Part shown: piece by piece, positions 33,694-42,047 of the stretch
How the letters are laid out: every line of letters starts with the position of its first letter
Position numbering within the stretch: position 1 is the stretch's first letter
Assembly (NCBI GenBank): GCA_026418055.1
Contig: JAOACB010000009.1
Span: forward strand, 1-64,000
DNA length: 64,000 bases
Source: Fimbriimonadales bacterium
Lineage (GTDB): Bacteria; Armatimonadota; Fimbriimonadia; Fimbriimonadales; Fimbriimonadaceae
Reading direction: 5' to 3'
Made by a program: the position numbers and the translations under genes
The notes under the pieces: generated by a model
The model's database searches: none
Seen by the model: the letters and a program-made list of their open reading frames with translations, nothing else
Told to the model about the DNA's origin: nothing

Positions 33694-34720
33694 CGGGAGC
33701 CGAGCGCGGCGGCGCGGTGCTTTGGCGCTGGATCAGTTGGACGGAGAACACGGTGTGAGCCTCGGGGCTCTCGCGGCACGTGGCGCGCTCTGCCAGGATC
33801 CTCGCGGCTTCGGCCCCCATCTCCTGCAACGGTTGCCGAAGGGTGGTGAGCGGCGGACGGGCCATCTGCGCGATGACGGTGTCGTCGGTTCCCACGAGCG
33901 AAACGTCCTCCGGCACGCGCACCCCCGCTGCGGCCAGGCGTTCGGCCACCCCGTAGGCGATCTCGTCGTTGGAGCAGATCCACCCCGTGGGGAGCTCCTC
34001 CGCCGGCAGGCGGAGCAACCAGTCCGCCATCTCCCGGCCGGATTCCCGAGCGAACACCCCGTCGACCACGATGGGGTCAGGCAGACCGAAGTCTCGGCAG
34101 TAGGCCCTCACGCCCTCGAGGCGCTCCAGGGAGCTGGACTTGTCGGCGACCCGGCCCACGTACGCCAGACGCTCATGTCCCAACCGCGAGAGGTGGTCGG
34201 CGGCCATCCTGCCGCATGCGATGTTGTCCACGTCCACGGTCGAGACCTTCTTGCCCTGGCTGGCGGAACCGATCACCACCACGGGAACTCCCCGCTCGAC
34301 GAGCTGGTTCAGGAGCAGGCTGTCCAGGCAGGGCGCCATGAGCGCGACGCCGTCGCAACGACCGTCGAACGCGTGCCGCACCTTCTGCACGCCGTCCAGC
34401 GACACGCGCTCGACGTCCACCGTCACGCTGTAGCCCAGCCTCCAGGCTGCCTCGAAGAAGCCGTCCAACAGCTTGGCGAAGTAGTTGTTGGACAGGATGG
34501 GGGAGGGCTCGAGCTCCTCGCAGATGAACGCGAGGTTCTTGCTTGGCGGCACTCCCTTGCGCGTTCGGTAGGGGGATGGGCGGTAGTTCAGTTGCCGGAT
34601 GGCCCTCATCACCTTCGCGCGCGTGGCGTCGGAAACGCGATCCCACCGCCCGTGCAGCACGTGGGACACCGTTGCGGTCGAAACGCCGCTCGCTTTGGCG
34701 ACATCCTTGAGGGTAGCCAT
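33668..34720 (-). CDS. LacI family regulator, likely controller of the apiose operon
   Basis: 350 residues. TLKDVAKASGVSTATVSHVLHGRWDRVSD is the canonical HTH, YRPSPYRTRKG the hinge, and NLAFICEELEPSPILSNNYF starts the sensor domain. VDVDNIACGRMAADHL and SLVGTDDTVIAQMARPPLTTLRQP are typical of the family. Convergent overlap with oiaC suggests, but does not prove, a link to apiose. SD GGAGG lies before ATG 34720, within a hairpin. Confidence 0.88.
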   Translation of the reverse strand: MATLKDVAKASGVSTATVSHVLHGRWDRVSDATRAKVMRAIRQLNYRPSPYRTRKGVPPSKNLAFICEELEPSPILSNNYFAKLLDGFFEAAWRLGYSVTVDVERVSLDGVQKVRHAFDGRCDGVALMAPCLDSLLLNQLVERGVPVVVIGSASQGKKVSTVDVDNIACGRMAADHLSRLGHERLAYVGRVADKSSSLERLEGVRAYCRDFGLPDPIVVDGVFARESGREMADWLLRLPAEELPTGWICSNDEIAYGVAERLAAAGVRVPEDVSLVGTDDTVIAQMARPPLTTLRQPLQEMGAEAARILAERATCRESPEAHTVFSVQLIQRQSTAPPRSAPVKAGRTMT

Positions 34721-34727
34721 GGCGGGG

Positions 34728-34748
34728 CGGCCTCCTCCGAAGAGGCCG
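34728..34748 (-). promoter_or_regulatory. Hairpin covering the lacI ribosome-binding site
   Basis: In the mRNA CGGCCTC, a seven-base loop and GAGGCCG form a 7-bp stem. The GGAGGAGG ribosome-binding region occupies the loop and 3' arm, so the stem could limit translation initiation. Confidence 0.45.
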
Positions 34749-34755
34749 TATTCCC

Positions 34756-34784
34756 ATTATAGGCCGAAAGGGCCGGGCGGTCAG
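34756..34784 (-). promoter_or_regulatory. Strong sigma-70-like promoter of lacI
   Basis: CTGACC (34784-34779), 17 bases, TATAAT (34761-34756) on the minus strand; a leader of roughly 30 bases follows. It overlaps the stop of the upstream S41 gene. Confidence 0.7.
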
Positions 34785-36061
34785 GTGGCGTTCGCGCTTC
34801 GGAACCGCTCCTCACGCAGGCGGGCGCGCTCCAGCAGGGCGGCGGCCTTGGCGACGGCGTGGTCGGGCTCGCCGAACCTTGGCGGAGCCACCTCCAGCGT
34901 GGGCCGGACGCCCGTTCCCTCCAGGCGCACCCCCTCCATCGTCACATAGTCGGAGATCGGGTACTGAAGCTGGAACCCTCCCGGCAGGGACGCCATCACG
35001 CTGACGAGCACGGCGCCCGCCGAGGGGGTGCCCACCACAGGCGCGTCCAGGTGCTCCTGCAGGGCCGCGGCGACGATCTCGGAGGCGCTCCCGCTGCGGC
35101 GGTCCACCAGCACCGCCACCCTCCCGGCGAACGGCTTGCGGTTCGTGCGCGAAGGCTTCACCTTGCTGTCGGACCAACGGGCGATCGCGCGAAGATCCGT
35201 CGGGTCGCCCTTGGTCTCCTCGACGTACCGCTCCACCATCCGGCGGCTCACGAACGTTCCCACCGGCGTGTCCTGCGGCAGGAACTGCGCGAGCAGGTGC
35301 ATGAAGTTCGCCACGGCGCCGCCTCCGTTGCCGCGCAGGTCCAGGATCAGTTGCTTCGCGTTCTTCGCCTCATCGATGAGCCGCTCGATGTTCTGACGGT
35401 CGTAGCCTCGGTCGAACGAATGGACCTTCAGCACCGCGGTCTCGCCGTCGACCCAGCGGAGCGTGTCCGGAAGGATCGTGCTGAAGGCGCGCCTTGTCAG
35501 GGCGAGGTCCACCGACTTTCCATCGACCTTGCGCACCTTGAGCTTGAGTTGCTGTCCCTCTTCGCCGGACAGCTGGTTGAGGTCGGTCGCGGGCTGTCCG
35601 TCCACCTCCACGATCACGTCTCCCAGCTGGATGCCCGCCTCGGCCGCGGGGCTTTGCGGGAAGAGGTTGATGACCCTCAGCCCGCCCTCCTCGCGCTGCA
35701 GCCCGACGCCGATGCCGATCGCCTTGCGCTCGCGGCGGGCCTGGGCGGCTTTCGGCGTCGCCAGCACGATGTGGCTGATCCCCAGGCGACGGAACGCGCG
35801 GTTGACCGCCTGCACGAACCCAGCCTCGTCCTTCGCCTCGTCCAAGGCCTGCTTCTCCGTGGCCACGATCTCGGGCCACTTGGAGAAGTCCACTCCCGGC
35901 ACGTAGGCGTTCCTGGTCAGAATCTCCTCGACGCGCTGCAGCACGGCCTCTTTCACCGCCGGCCCGAACGGCTCGGCGGCGCGCGCCTGCGGACGCGCGA
36001 GCGGCGCCAGGGTCAGGGTGGCGAGCAAGGAGGCGAGCAGAACGGCGGCGCGCGGCATCAC
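34781..36061 (-). CDS. S41-type PDZ peptidase, exported, catalytic Lys missing
   Basis: 426 residues from GTG 36061 (ATG 36058 is the alternative). Signal peptide about 1-29, an alpha-helical domain, a PDZ domain (about 112-185; GLRVINLFPQSPAAEAGIQLGDVIVEVDG), and an S41 core with ILDLRGNGGGAVANFMHLL and RRSGSASEIVAAAL. Ser 325 matches the nucleophile of Tsp/CtpA, but the Lys expected 25 residues later is Ala 350 in VGTPSAGAV. His 97 in LGISHIVL may give a Ser-His-type (S41B-like) centre, or the enzyme may be inactive. Periplasmic processing or scaffold role. Confidence 0.75.
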   Translation of the reverse strand: MMPRAAVLLASLLATLTLAPLARPQARAAEPFGPAVKEAVLQRVEEILTRNAYVPGVDFSKWPEIVATEKQALDEAKDEAGFVQAVNRAFRRLGISHIVLATPKAAQARRERKAIGIGVGLQREEGGLRVINLFPQSPAAEAGIQLGDVIVEVDGQPATDLNQLSGEEGQQLKLKVRKVDGKSVDLALTRRAFSTILPDTLRWVDGETAVLKVHSFDRGYDRQNIERLIDEAKNAKQLILDLRGNGGGAVANFMHLLAQFLPQDTPVGTFVSRRMVERYVEETKGDPTDLRAIARWSDSKVKPSRTNRKPFAGRVAVLVDRRSGSASEIVAAALQEHLDAPVVGTPSAGAVLVSVMASLPGGFQLQYPISDYVTMEGVRLEGTGVRPTLEVAPPRFGEPDHAVAKAAALLERARLREERFRSANAT

Positions 36062-36066
36062 CAGAC

Positions 36067-36072
36067 AGGATA
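36067..36072 (-). promoter_or_regulatory. Candidate -10 box before the S41 gene
   Basis: TATCCT on the minus strand is five bases from GTG 36061 and eight from ATG 36058. Confidence 0.35.
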
Positions 36073-36103
36073 CGACGGTTCCTCGCAGGCCGCGTTCCCG
36101 GAC

Positions 36104-36415
36104 CTATTCTTGAGTCACCTCGACGCGGATGCCGATGGTCGAGATCACGGAGGCCACGCGGTCGCATTCCTCCTTAGACGCGTGGTGCACGACGGACTTG
36201 CCCAGGTGGTGGATCTCCCAGGTCTCGATCTGGGCCTCGCGGAGCGAGCAACCGGTGGCCACCATCAGCACGAGGATGACCTCCTCGAACGTGTTGTGGT
36301 CGTTGTCGTAGACCGTGACGATCCACTCTCCACCGCCCGACCCCTGTCCGGAGTCGGTGCGCTCCTCGAGGCCCGGATGGGTGCCCGCCGCGCCGCGGAC
36401 CTTCAGTCCTCCCAC
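36104..36415 (-). CDS. ClpS-like adaptor, second tandem copy
   Basis: 103 residues from GTG 36415, overlapping the stop of the first copy. A long Gly-rich N-terminus precedes a ClpS fold: VTVYDNDHNTFEEVILVLMVATG matches the (N/D)DxxTxxE region that forms the N-degron pocket, and EIHHLGKSVV supplies the conserved His. ClpS delivers N-degron substrates to the ClpAP protease. No clpA is in the window. The start is set by overlap and by frame; a shorter protein is possible. Confidence 0.72.
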   Translation of the reverse strand: MGGLKVRGAAGTHPGLEERTDSGQGSGGGEWIVTVYDNDHNTFEEVILVLMVATGCSLREAQIETWEIHHLGKSVVHHASKEECDRVASVISTIGIRVEVTQE

Positions 36416-36690
36416 TCCGGCCGCACGGTGGTGCGGACGCCGATGGTCGCGATCATCGCCGCAACGATCTCGCACTCCGGTCGGTCGGCGAAGTGGACCG
36501 GAGCCTTCCCGTAGGTGTGCGCCTCCCATGTCTCGAAGAACGCCTCCTCCGTCCCGCAACCCGTCGCGCGCATCAGGACCTCGATCACCTCGTCGAAGGT
36601 GTTCGTGTCGTTGTTGTGGATCTCCACCATCCATCGGCCGGAAACCAAGCCGTGTTCGATGATCTCCGGGGCAACCCAGCCGCGCGGCAT
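36403..36690 (-). CDS. clpS: ClpS-like adaptor, first tandem copy
   Basis: 95 residues. WMVEIHNNDTNTFDEVIEVLMRATG and WEAHTYGKAPVHF mirror the ClpS pocket (D-x-x-T ... H-x-x-G-x-A). The acidic pocket Asp and the conserved His are kept. Upstream, TAAAAT and GGAGAGG suggest its own promoter and RBS. It forms a two-gene unit with the next copy (overlapping by 13 bases). Confidence 0.8.
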   Translation of the reverse strand: MPRGWVAPEIIEHGLVSGRWMVEIHNNDTNTFDEVIEVLMRATGCGTEEAFFETWEAHTYGKAPVHFADRPECEIVAAMIATIGVRTTVRPEWED

Positions 36691-36747
36691 CCTCGGTGCA
36701 CCTCTCCGAGAACCATTTTACGCCGATCCGTCGTGCCTGTGGGCCGG

Positions 36748-36753
36748 TATCAT
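36748..36753 (+). promoter_or_regulatory. Candidate -10 box, leaderless start
   Basis: TATCAT, then seven bases, then ATG 36761. An earlier ATG at 36752 is inside the hexamer. Confidence 0.45.
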
Positions 36754-36760
36754 GGCCAGC

Positions 36761-38656
36761 ATGGCGGCGGTTCGCCGTGCGGCGCCCTATCTGATCCTCC
36801 TGCTCGCCGCGCTCCTGCCCGTGGGGCGCGCGGTGTTCGGGGCCGAAGCGGTTGGGGCGTTCGACCAGATTCGGCAGATGCCGCCTTGGAACGGCCCGAA
36901 GCCGAAGCAGGCTTGGGACATCCTGCAGGCCGACTCCGTGCTGCAGTTCTACGTGTGGCGCAAGCTGGTCATCGAGGACGGCCTCACTTGGGTGAACCCT
37001 TACAGCTTCGGGGGGTCGCCTCTGGCCGCGAACTCTCAGTCTGCGGTGTGGTATCCGCCCCACGTGCAGCTGCGGCTCGTGCGCATGCGCGCCGATGACG
37101 CCGTGGATCTGCTGGCTTGGTTCCACCTGTTCGTTCTCGGAGCCGGGGTTTATGCTCTGTGCAAGGTCGCGGGAGCGGCCTCCTGGCCCGCGCTGGCTTC
37201 TGCTCTGGGCGTTCAGCTGTCGCCGTTCGCCTTGGCGTGGCTGGGCTTGGCGAGCGTGCCGACCACCGTGGCGTGGATCCCGTGGCTGCTGACCGCCACG
37301 GTGCTCTGCCTGCGGGGCCGGCCTTGGGCTTGGTTTGCGGTGGCGGCGTCCGGCGGGCTGCTGCTTACCGCTGGCCACCTGCAGTTCGCCGCCTACGGTC
37401 TGCTGGCCTCGATCGCTGTCGCGCTGCATGGACTCTGGGAGTCGCGCTCTTGGAGGGGCTTGGCGGCGTGGGCCGTCGGAGGGGCGTTGGCGGCGGCCCT
37501 CGCGTGGGTGCACCTCGGCCCGGTGCTCGCCCTGTCTGGGGAGTCGCACCGGCAAGGCCCTGCCACCGAAGAAGGGTACGCCGCCTACGTCGGTGGAGCG
37601 ATCCGGCCGCACGAGCTGGTCGGCAGGCTCGCTTCCCCCTTCGCGCAGGGCAACCCTTTGGTCGAGCCAGACGGCCTCCCCACGGAGTACCTGCCGGCCA
37701 TCACTCGGCCAGGGGCCAACTACGCCGAGTCCGCCTCCACGATCGGGCCCCTGCTGCTCGTGGGAGCTCTTGCGGCCCTTGCGGGCCCGCGCCGTCGGCA
37801 GGCCATCCTTTGGTGGGGCGTCGCCCTTCTGGCGGCCCTGCTGGCCGTCGGCACTCCTTTGAACCGGTTGCTCTACTTCGGATTGCCCGGATGGTCGGCG
37901 AGCGGCTCTCCGGGGCGAGTCGTGGTGTTGATGCTCTTGGCGCTCGCCGTCGCGGCGGCTCTGGGCTTCAGCCCGCAAGCCGCGTCCAAGGGCGGCGATC
38001 GCGCCAGGGTCGCCGCCATCGCCGCGGCGTTTCTGGTGATGGCGGTCGGCGTCGTGTGGGGAGAGGAACCCTACCCGGCGGGGCTGCCCGACAGCCACCC
38101 GGCCGAGGTGGTCTGGATGGAGGTGTTCCGGCGCAACGGGGCCATGGTGCTGCTGTGGGGATTCGCCGCGCTCCTCGTGGCTCCCGTCGTCTGGGAGAGG
38201 CCGCGGCTCGGATGGCTGCTGGCGGCGTTCTCCGTCGCCTTTCCAGTGGCTACGGGGGTCACCGCGCTGGTGCGGACCGGAGACCCGAGCTTCCTGAGGG
38301 AGAGGATCGAGGGGGTCGGCCCGAGCGACCTTGTGGCGATCGTCAACGAGCACTGGACCTTCGTCGGGGCCCCGCGCGCGCTGATGCCTCCCAACACCGC
38401 CGCCGCCGCGGGCATCCGAGAGCTGGGCGGATACGACTCGCTGATGCGGCGCGCCGTCAAGGCCGAGCTGGACGCCATCAACGGCCGGGACTCCAGCCCA
38501 CCCGCGAACGGCAACATCGCGTTCGTCCAGCCCACGGCGGACCCCGACCGGCTGCGTCGGGCGGGCGTTACGCAGGTCTGGAGTCTGCGCGCCCTGCCGC
38601 CGTCCTTCGGACCGGGCGAAAGGCACCCCAGAGGCTTCTGGGTCTACCGGCTATAG
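36761..38656 (+). CDS. YfhO-like polytopic membrane protein
   Basis: 631 residues with about 12 predicted hydrophobic segments, then a long C-terminal soluble part. N-terminal [37 protein letters not shown], followed by [23 protein letters not shown], resembles the YfhO/GT-C-related membrane proteins of many bacteria. These may be involved in glycosylation of surface polymers or lipids; the family is not biochemically settled. The end overlaps the convergent E1 gene by six bases. Start fixed by TATCAT. Confidence 0.7.
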   Translation: MAAVRRAAPYLILLLAALLPVGRAVFGAEAVGAFDQIRQMPPWNGPKPKQAWDILQADSVLQFYVWRKLVIEDGLTWVNPYSFGGSPLAANSQSAVWYPPHVQLRLVRMRADDAVDLLAWFHLFVLGAGVYALCKVAGAASWPALASALGVQLSPFALAWLGLASVPTTVAWIPWLLTATVLCLRGRPWAWFAVAASGGLLLTAGHLQFAAYGLLASIAVALHGLWESRSWRGLAAWAVGGALAAALAWVHLGPVLALSGESHRQGPATEEGYAAYVGGAIRPHELVGRLASPFAQGNPLVEPDGLPTEYLPAITRPGANYAESASTIGPLLLVGALAALAGPRRRQAILWWGVALLAALLAVGTPLNRLLYFGLPGWSASGSPGRVVVLMLLALAVAAALGFSPQAASKGGDRARVAAIAAAFLVMAVGVVWGEEPYPAGLPDSHPAEVVWMEVFRRNGAMVLLWGFAALLVAPVVWERPRLGWLLAAFSVAFPVATGVTALVRTGDPSFLRERIEGVGPSDLVAIVNEHWTFVGAPRALMPPNTAAAAGIRELGGYDSLMRRAVKAELDAINGRDSSPPANGNIAFVQPTADPDRLRRAGVTQVWSLRALPPSFGPGERHPRGFWVYRL

Positions 38657-41122
38657 TCCGGCCCGGCTCCTCGCCATCCAATCCGCCACGCCGCACGCAC
38701 GCTTGGGGCGATAGCCCGGCAGCGGCTTGAGGTGCGTGTGGATGGCGTCGAGGATGTCCGATGGGAACGGGAAGAAAGCGTCCTCCAGCTCGTCGGGCGG
38801 CGTGATCCAGTTGCGGGCACCGACCACGGTGGGAGGAGCGTCCAGCTCGTCGAACGCGAACTGCGCGATCTTCGAGGCCATGGTGTGCAGCACGCTGCCT
38901 CGCTCGCACGCGTCGCTGGCCAGCAGGATCTTGCGCGTCTTGCGCACCGACTCCAGAACCGGCTCGTAGTCGAACGGCACGATCGACCGGGCGTCGATCA
39001 CCTCGGCGGACACCCCGAACTCGCTCTCGAGCCGCTCGGCGGCCTCCAGCGCCCTGTAGAGGGTCGCTCCCACGGTGAGGATCGTGACGTCCCTGCCCGG
39101 CCGCTTCACGTCGGGCAGGCCGAAGGGGATCTCGTACCATCCCTCCGGAACGCCGCCCGGGTGGAACAGCTCGGGCATGTCGTAGATCCGTTGGCTCTCG
39201 AAGAACACCACCGGGTCCGTTCCCACCAGCGCCGAGGCCATCAGGCCCTTGGCGTCGTAGGGGGTGGCCGGGAACGCCACCTTCAGACCGGGCACGTGCG
39301 CCACCATCGCCGACCAGTCCTGGCTGTGCTGGGCCCCGTACTTGCTTCCCACGCTGACCCGCAGCACCACCGGCATCCTCAGCAGGCCGCCGCTCATGCT
39401 CTGCCACTTGGCCAGCTGGTTGAAGATCTCGTCGCCGGCCCTCCCCATGAAGTCGCAGTACATCAGCTCGACGAGCGCCCGGCCGCCCTCCAGCGCGTAG
39501 CCCACGGCCGAGCCGACGATCGCTCCCTCGCTGATGGGCGTGTTGAAGAGGCGGTGGTATGGAAGCGCCTCCGTCAGGCCTCGGTACACCGCGAACGCGC
39601 CTCCCCAGTCGCGGTTTTCCTCGCCATAGGCGATGAGCGTCGGATCCTTCCGGAAGGCTTCGTAGATCGCCTCGAAGAGCGCGTCGCGCAGCGCCACGCA
39701 CTTGGCCTTGGACAGCGGCTTGCCGTCGGGGCCGATTCCGCTGCGGCTCTTGGCCGCGATCTGGCGGACCCGAGGGTTCTCCTCCGGCGTCCCGATCAGC
39801 TCCGGCTGGCGCCCGGGCTCGAGCGACTCCGCCCGCCCGTTCGAGAGCATCGTGCGGTCCAGCAGGCAGCCCTCGCCCATGAGGTCCGCACGCGGCGAGA
39901 TCTCGAGATCGATCGCCTTGCGGTAGCAGCGCAAGACCACCGCGTCGATCTGCTGGCGGATCGCCTCCAGCTCCCCCTCGGTGGCGATGCCCGCGCGCAC
40001 GAGGTCGTCGGCGTAGGTCTTCAGCGAATCCACCTGCTGCCAGGCCTCGATCTCCGAACGGTCGCGGTAGGACGAGGCGTCCGAGGGCGAGTGGCCGCTG
40101 AAGCGGTAGGTGAGGGTGTCGAGCAGCACGGGCCCGTCTCCTTCGGCGAGCACGCGCTTCTTGCGCTCGAAGGCGTCCGCCACCGCGAGCGGGTTGTAGC
40201 CGTCCACCCGCTCGGCGTGGAGGTTGTTCGGTGCGAGGCCGGCGCCGAGGCGCGCGAGCACCTTGAAGCCCATCGTCTCCCCGACCGGTTGCCCTCCCAT
40301 GCCGTAGAAGTTGTCGACGAAGTTCACGATCAGCGGCAGGCCGCGCCGGTAGGCCTCGTCCCACAGCTCCTTGTACTGATCCATCGTGGCAAGGCACAGG
40401 CCCTCCCACACCGGGCCGCAGGCCGACGAGGCGTCGCCGATGTTGCAGACCACGATGCCCTTGCGTCGGTTCACGTGCTTGAACAGCGCCGCGCCGACCG
40501 AGATGTCTCCCGAGCCACCCACGATCGCGTTGTTCGGATAGATCCCGAACGGGGGGAAGAACGCGTGCATCGAGCCTCCCATGCCCCGGTTGAACCCGGC
40601 CTCCCTGCCGAAGATCTCGGCCAGCGATCCGTACACCAGGTAGTCGACCGCCAGCTCCTTCACCGAGCCGTGAGAGCCGTCGTCCACCACCCTCAGGGTC
40701 GCGCCGTCCATGTAGCCGCGGAAGATCGCCATCAGCTCCTCGTCCGGCAGCTGATGGATCGCGGCGAGGCCCTTGGCCAGGATCTCGCCGTGGCTGCGGT
40801 GGCTTCCGTAGATGTGGTCCTCCACGTCCAGGGCGAAGGCTTGTCCGACCGCGGCGGCCTCCTGGCCGATCGAGAGGTGCGCGGGTCCCCGATGCTCGTA
40901 GGCGATTCCCTGGTACGCCCCCTTCAGCTTCACCTCGCTGAGCATCGATTCGAACGCGCGGATCAGCGCCATGTCGCGGTAGATGCGCTTGAGCGCCTCT
41001 GGCCCTCTGCGGGCCGCCTCCTCGTCGATCGACCGGTCGTACTGGTTGAGCGGGATCGGTCGGATCTCGAGCTGGCCTCTGCGTCGGACTTCTTCGGGTC
41101 GGATGGGAACGCTCTTGGGCAT
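38651..41122 (-). CDS. Fused 2-oxoacid dehydrogenase E1 (alpha-beta) component
   Basis: 823 residues. Residues about 40-385 are an E1-alpha domain ([49 protein letters not shown] with the TPP GD(A/G)...DN motif, and [15 protein letters not shown]). Residues about 470-810 are an E1-beta domain ([57 protein letters not shown]). The alpha and beta chains are usually separate, as in branched-chain and pyruvate dehydrogenases. With the E2 encoded across the divergent promoter it would make acyl-CoA from a 2-oxo acid. It follows deoR with a nine-base gap and an AGAGGAAA ribosome-binding site. Confidence 0.85.
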   Translation of the reverse strand: MPKSVPIRPEEVRRRGQLEIRPIPLNQYDRSIDEEAARRGPEALKRIYRDMALIRAFESMLSEVKLKGAYQGIAYEHRGPAHLSIGQEAAAVGQAFALDVEDHIYGSHRSHGEILAKGLAAIHQLPDEELMAIFRGYMDGATLRVVDDGSHGSVKELAVDYLVYGSLAEIFGREAGFNRGMGGSMHAFFPPFGIYPNNAIVGGSGDISVGAALFKHVNRRKGIVVCNIGDASSACGPVWEGLCLATMDQYKELWDEAYRRGLPLIVNFVDNFYGMGGQPVGETMGFKVLARLGAGLAPNNLHAERVDGYNPLAVADAFERKKRVLAEGDGPVLLDTLTYRFSGHSPSDASSYRDRSEIEAWQQVDSLKTYADDLVRAGIATEGELEAIRQQIDAVVLRCYRKAIDLEISPRADLMGEGCLLDRTMLSNGRAESLEPGRQPELIGTPEENPRVRQIAAKSRSGIGPDGKPLSKAKCVALRDALFEAIYEAFRKDPTLIAYGEENRDWGGAFAVYRGLTEALPYHRLFNTPISEGAIVGSAVGYALEGGRALVELMYCDFMGRAGDEIFNQLAKWQSMSGGLLRMPVVLRVSVGSKYGAQHSQDWSAMVAHVPGLKVAFPATPYDAKGLMASALVGTDPVVFFESQRIYDMPELFHPGGVPEGWYEIPFGLPDVKRPGRDVTILTVGATLYRALEAAERLESEFGVSAEVIDARSIVPFDYEPVLESVRKTRKILLASDACERGSVLHTMASKIAQFAFDELDAPPTVVGARNWITPPDELEDAFFPFPSDILDAIHTHLKPLPGYRPKRACGVADWMARSRAGL

Positions 41123-41131
41123 GGTTTCCTC

Positions 41132-41908
41132 TCAGGACGGGTTCGGCTCGGGGCAGACGAGGTCGATGCCGCGGGCGGCCAGAGCCTCGCGCCAGGCCGG
41201 GTCGGGCGGAAGGTCCGTGACGATGCGCGACACCGCCTCCAGGTCGGCGATGCGGAACAGCGAGGGAGCCTGAAATTTCGTGTGGTCGACCAGCAGCACG
41301 GCGTCGCGGGCGTTCTTGATCACGTGCTGGTAGAGGTAGGCGGTGTGGATGTCGGTGGCGGAGATGCCGAACTCCAGGCTCAGCCCGTCGGCTCCCAGAA
41401 ACGCGGTGTAGCCCCGCAGCTGGTCGATGGCGTTGGCGGCGAGCGGGCCGACGAAGTCCATCCGCTCCGGCCGATAATGGCCGCCGATCTGGATCAGCGT
41501 GATCTCGGGGCTGGATCCGAGCTCCAGAGCCAGGCGGGTCGAGTTGACGATCACGGTCAGGTTGGACCGCCGCTTCAGCTCCGGGCACATCTCGAAGCAG
41601 GTGCTTCCCGAGTCCACGTAGATCATGTCGCCATCGGCCACCAGACCGGCCGCCAGCTGGCCGATCGCGCGCTTGGCGGCGGCGTTCTGGTTGGACCTGG
41701 ACGCGACGGACTCCTCGATGGACCGTCGGATGGTGGCTCCGCCGTACACCAGGTCGATCAGACGGCTGTCGGCCAGCGCCCTCAGGTCCCGGCGCACCGT
41801 GGCCTCCGAGACGTCCAGCTCTGCGGCCAGGTCCTTCACGGCCGCATGGCCGCGGGCCCGGATCGCCTCCAGGATGGCGTCGCGCCGCGTGCGTGGCGCC
41901 ACGCTCAC
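41132..41908 (-). CDS. DeoR family sugar-catabolism regulator
   Basis: 258 residues. RRDAILEAIRARGHAAVKDLAAELDVSEATVRRDLRAL is the DeoR N-terminal HTH. The C-terminal DeoRC sensor has VYVDSGSTCFEMCPEL and TIVNSTRLALEL, and DADGLSLEFG-like residues, a fold that binds sugar phosphates. GTG 41908 follows GAGGAGG at 4 bases, GTG 41902 at 10 bases; longer forms from upstream ATG codons are possible. It heads the operon with the E1 gene. Confidence 0.88.
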   Translation of the reverse strand: MSVAPRTRRDAILEAIRARGHAAVKDLAAELDVSEATVRRDLRALADSRLIDLVYGGATIRRSIEESVASRSNQNAAAKRAIGQLAAGLVADGDMIYVDSGSTCFEMCPELKRRSNLTVIVNSTRLALELGSSPEITLIQIGGHYRPERMDFVGPLAANAIDQLRGYTAFLGADGLSLEFGISATDIHTAYLYQHVIKNARDAVLLVDHTKFQAPSLFRIADLEAVSRIVTDLPPDPAWREALAARGIDLVCPEPNPS

Positions 41909-41968
41909 CGCGCCTCCTCGTGGCGGACTTCGATCAAAGGATGACGAAGCTCGATCATCTCTTGGCTT

Positions 41969-42026
41969 CATTGTGACATATTCCGTCCAGATTGCGTTCG
42001 GTTCTCGACGAAGTTGTGTCACAATG
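41969..42026. promoter_or_regulatory. Paired dyad operators between divergent operons
   Basis: Left: CATTGTGACATA (41969-41980), containing TTGTG-A-CATAT. Right: TGTGTCACAATG (42015-42026), containing a perfect TTGTG-T-CACAA palindrome at 42014-42024. The two sites are also inverted copies of each other (TGTCACAATG). Placement between deoR and E2 fits DeoR binding and looping. Confidence 0.6.
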
Positions 42027-42047
42027 TTGGCGAGTGCCGAGGCCGCC

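Noticed and set aside
38732-41944. Open frame of about 1070 codons on the plus strand
   Set aside because: It is antisense to the well-supported E1 and DeoR genes and has the His/Arg/Leu-rich composition of a shadow frame in GC-rich DNA.
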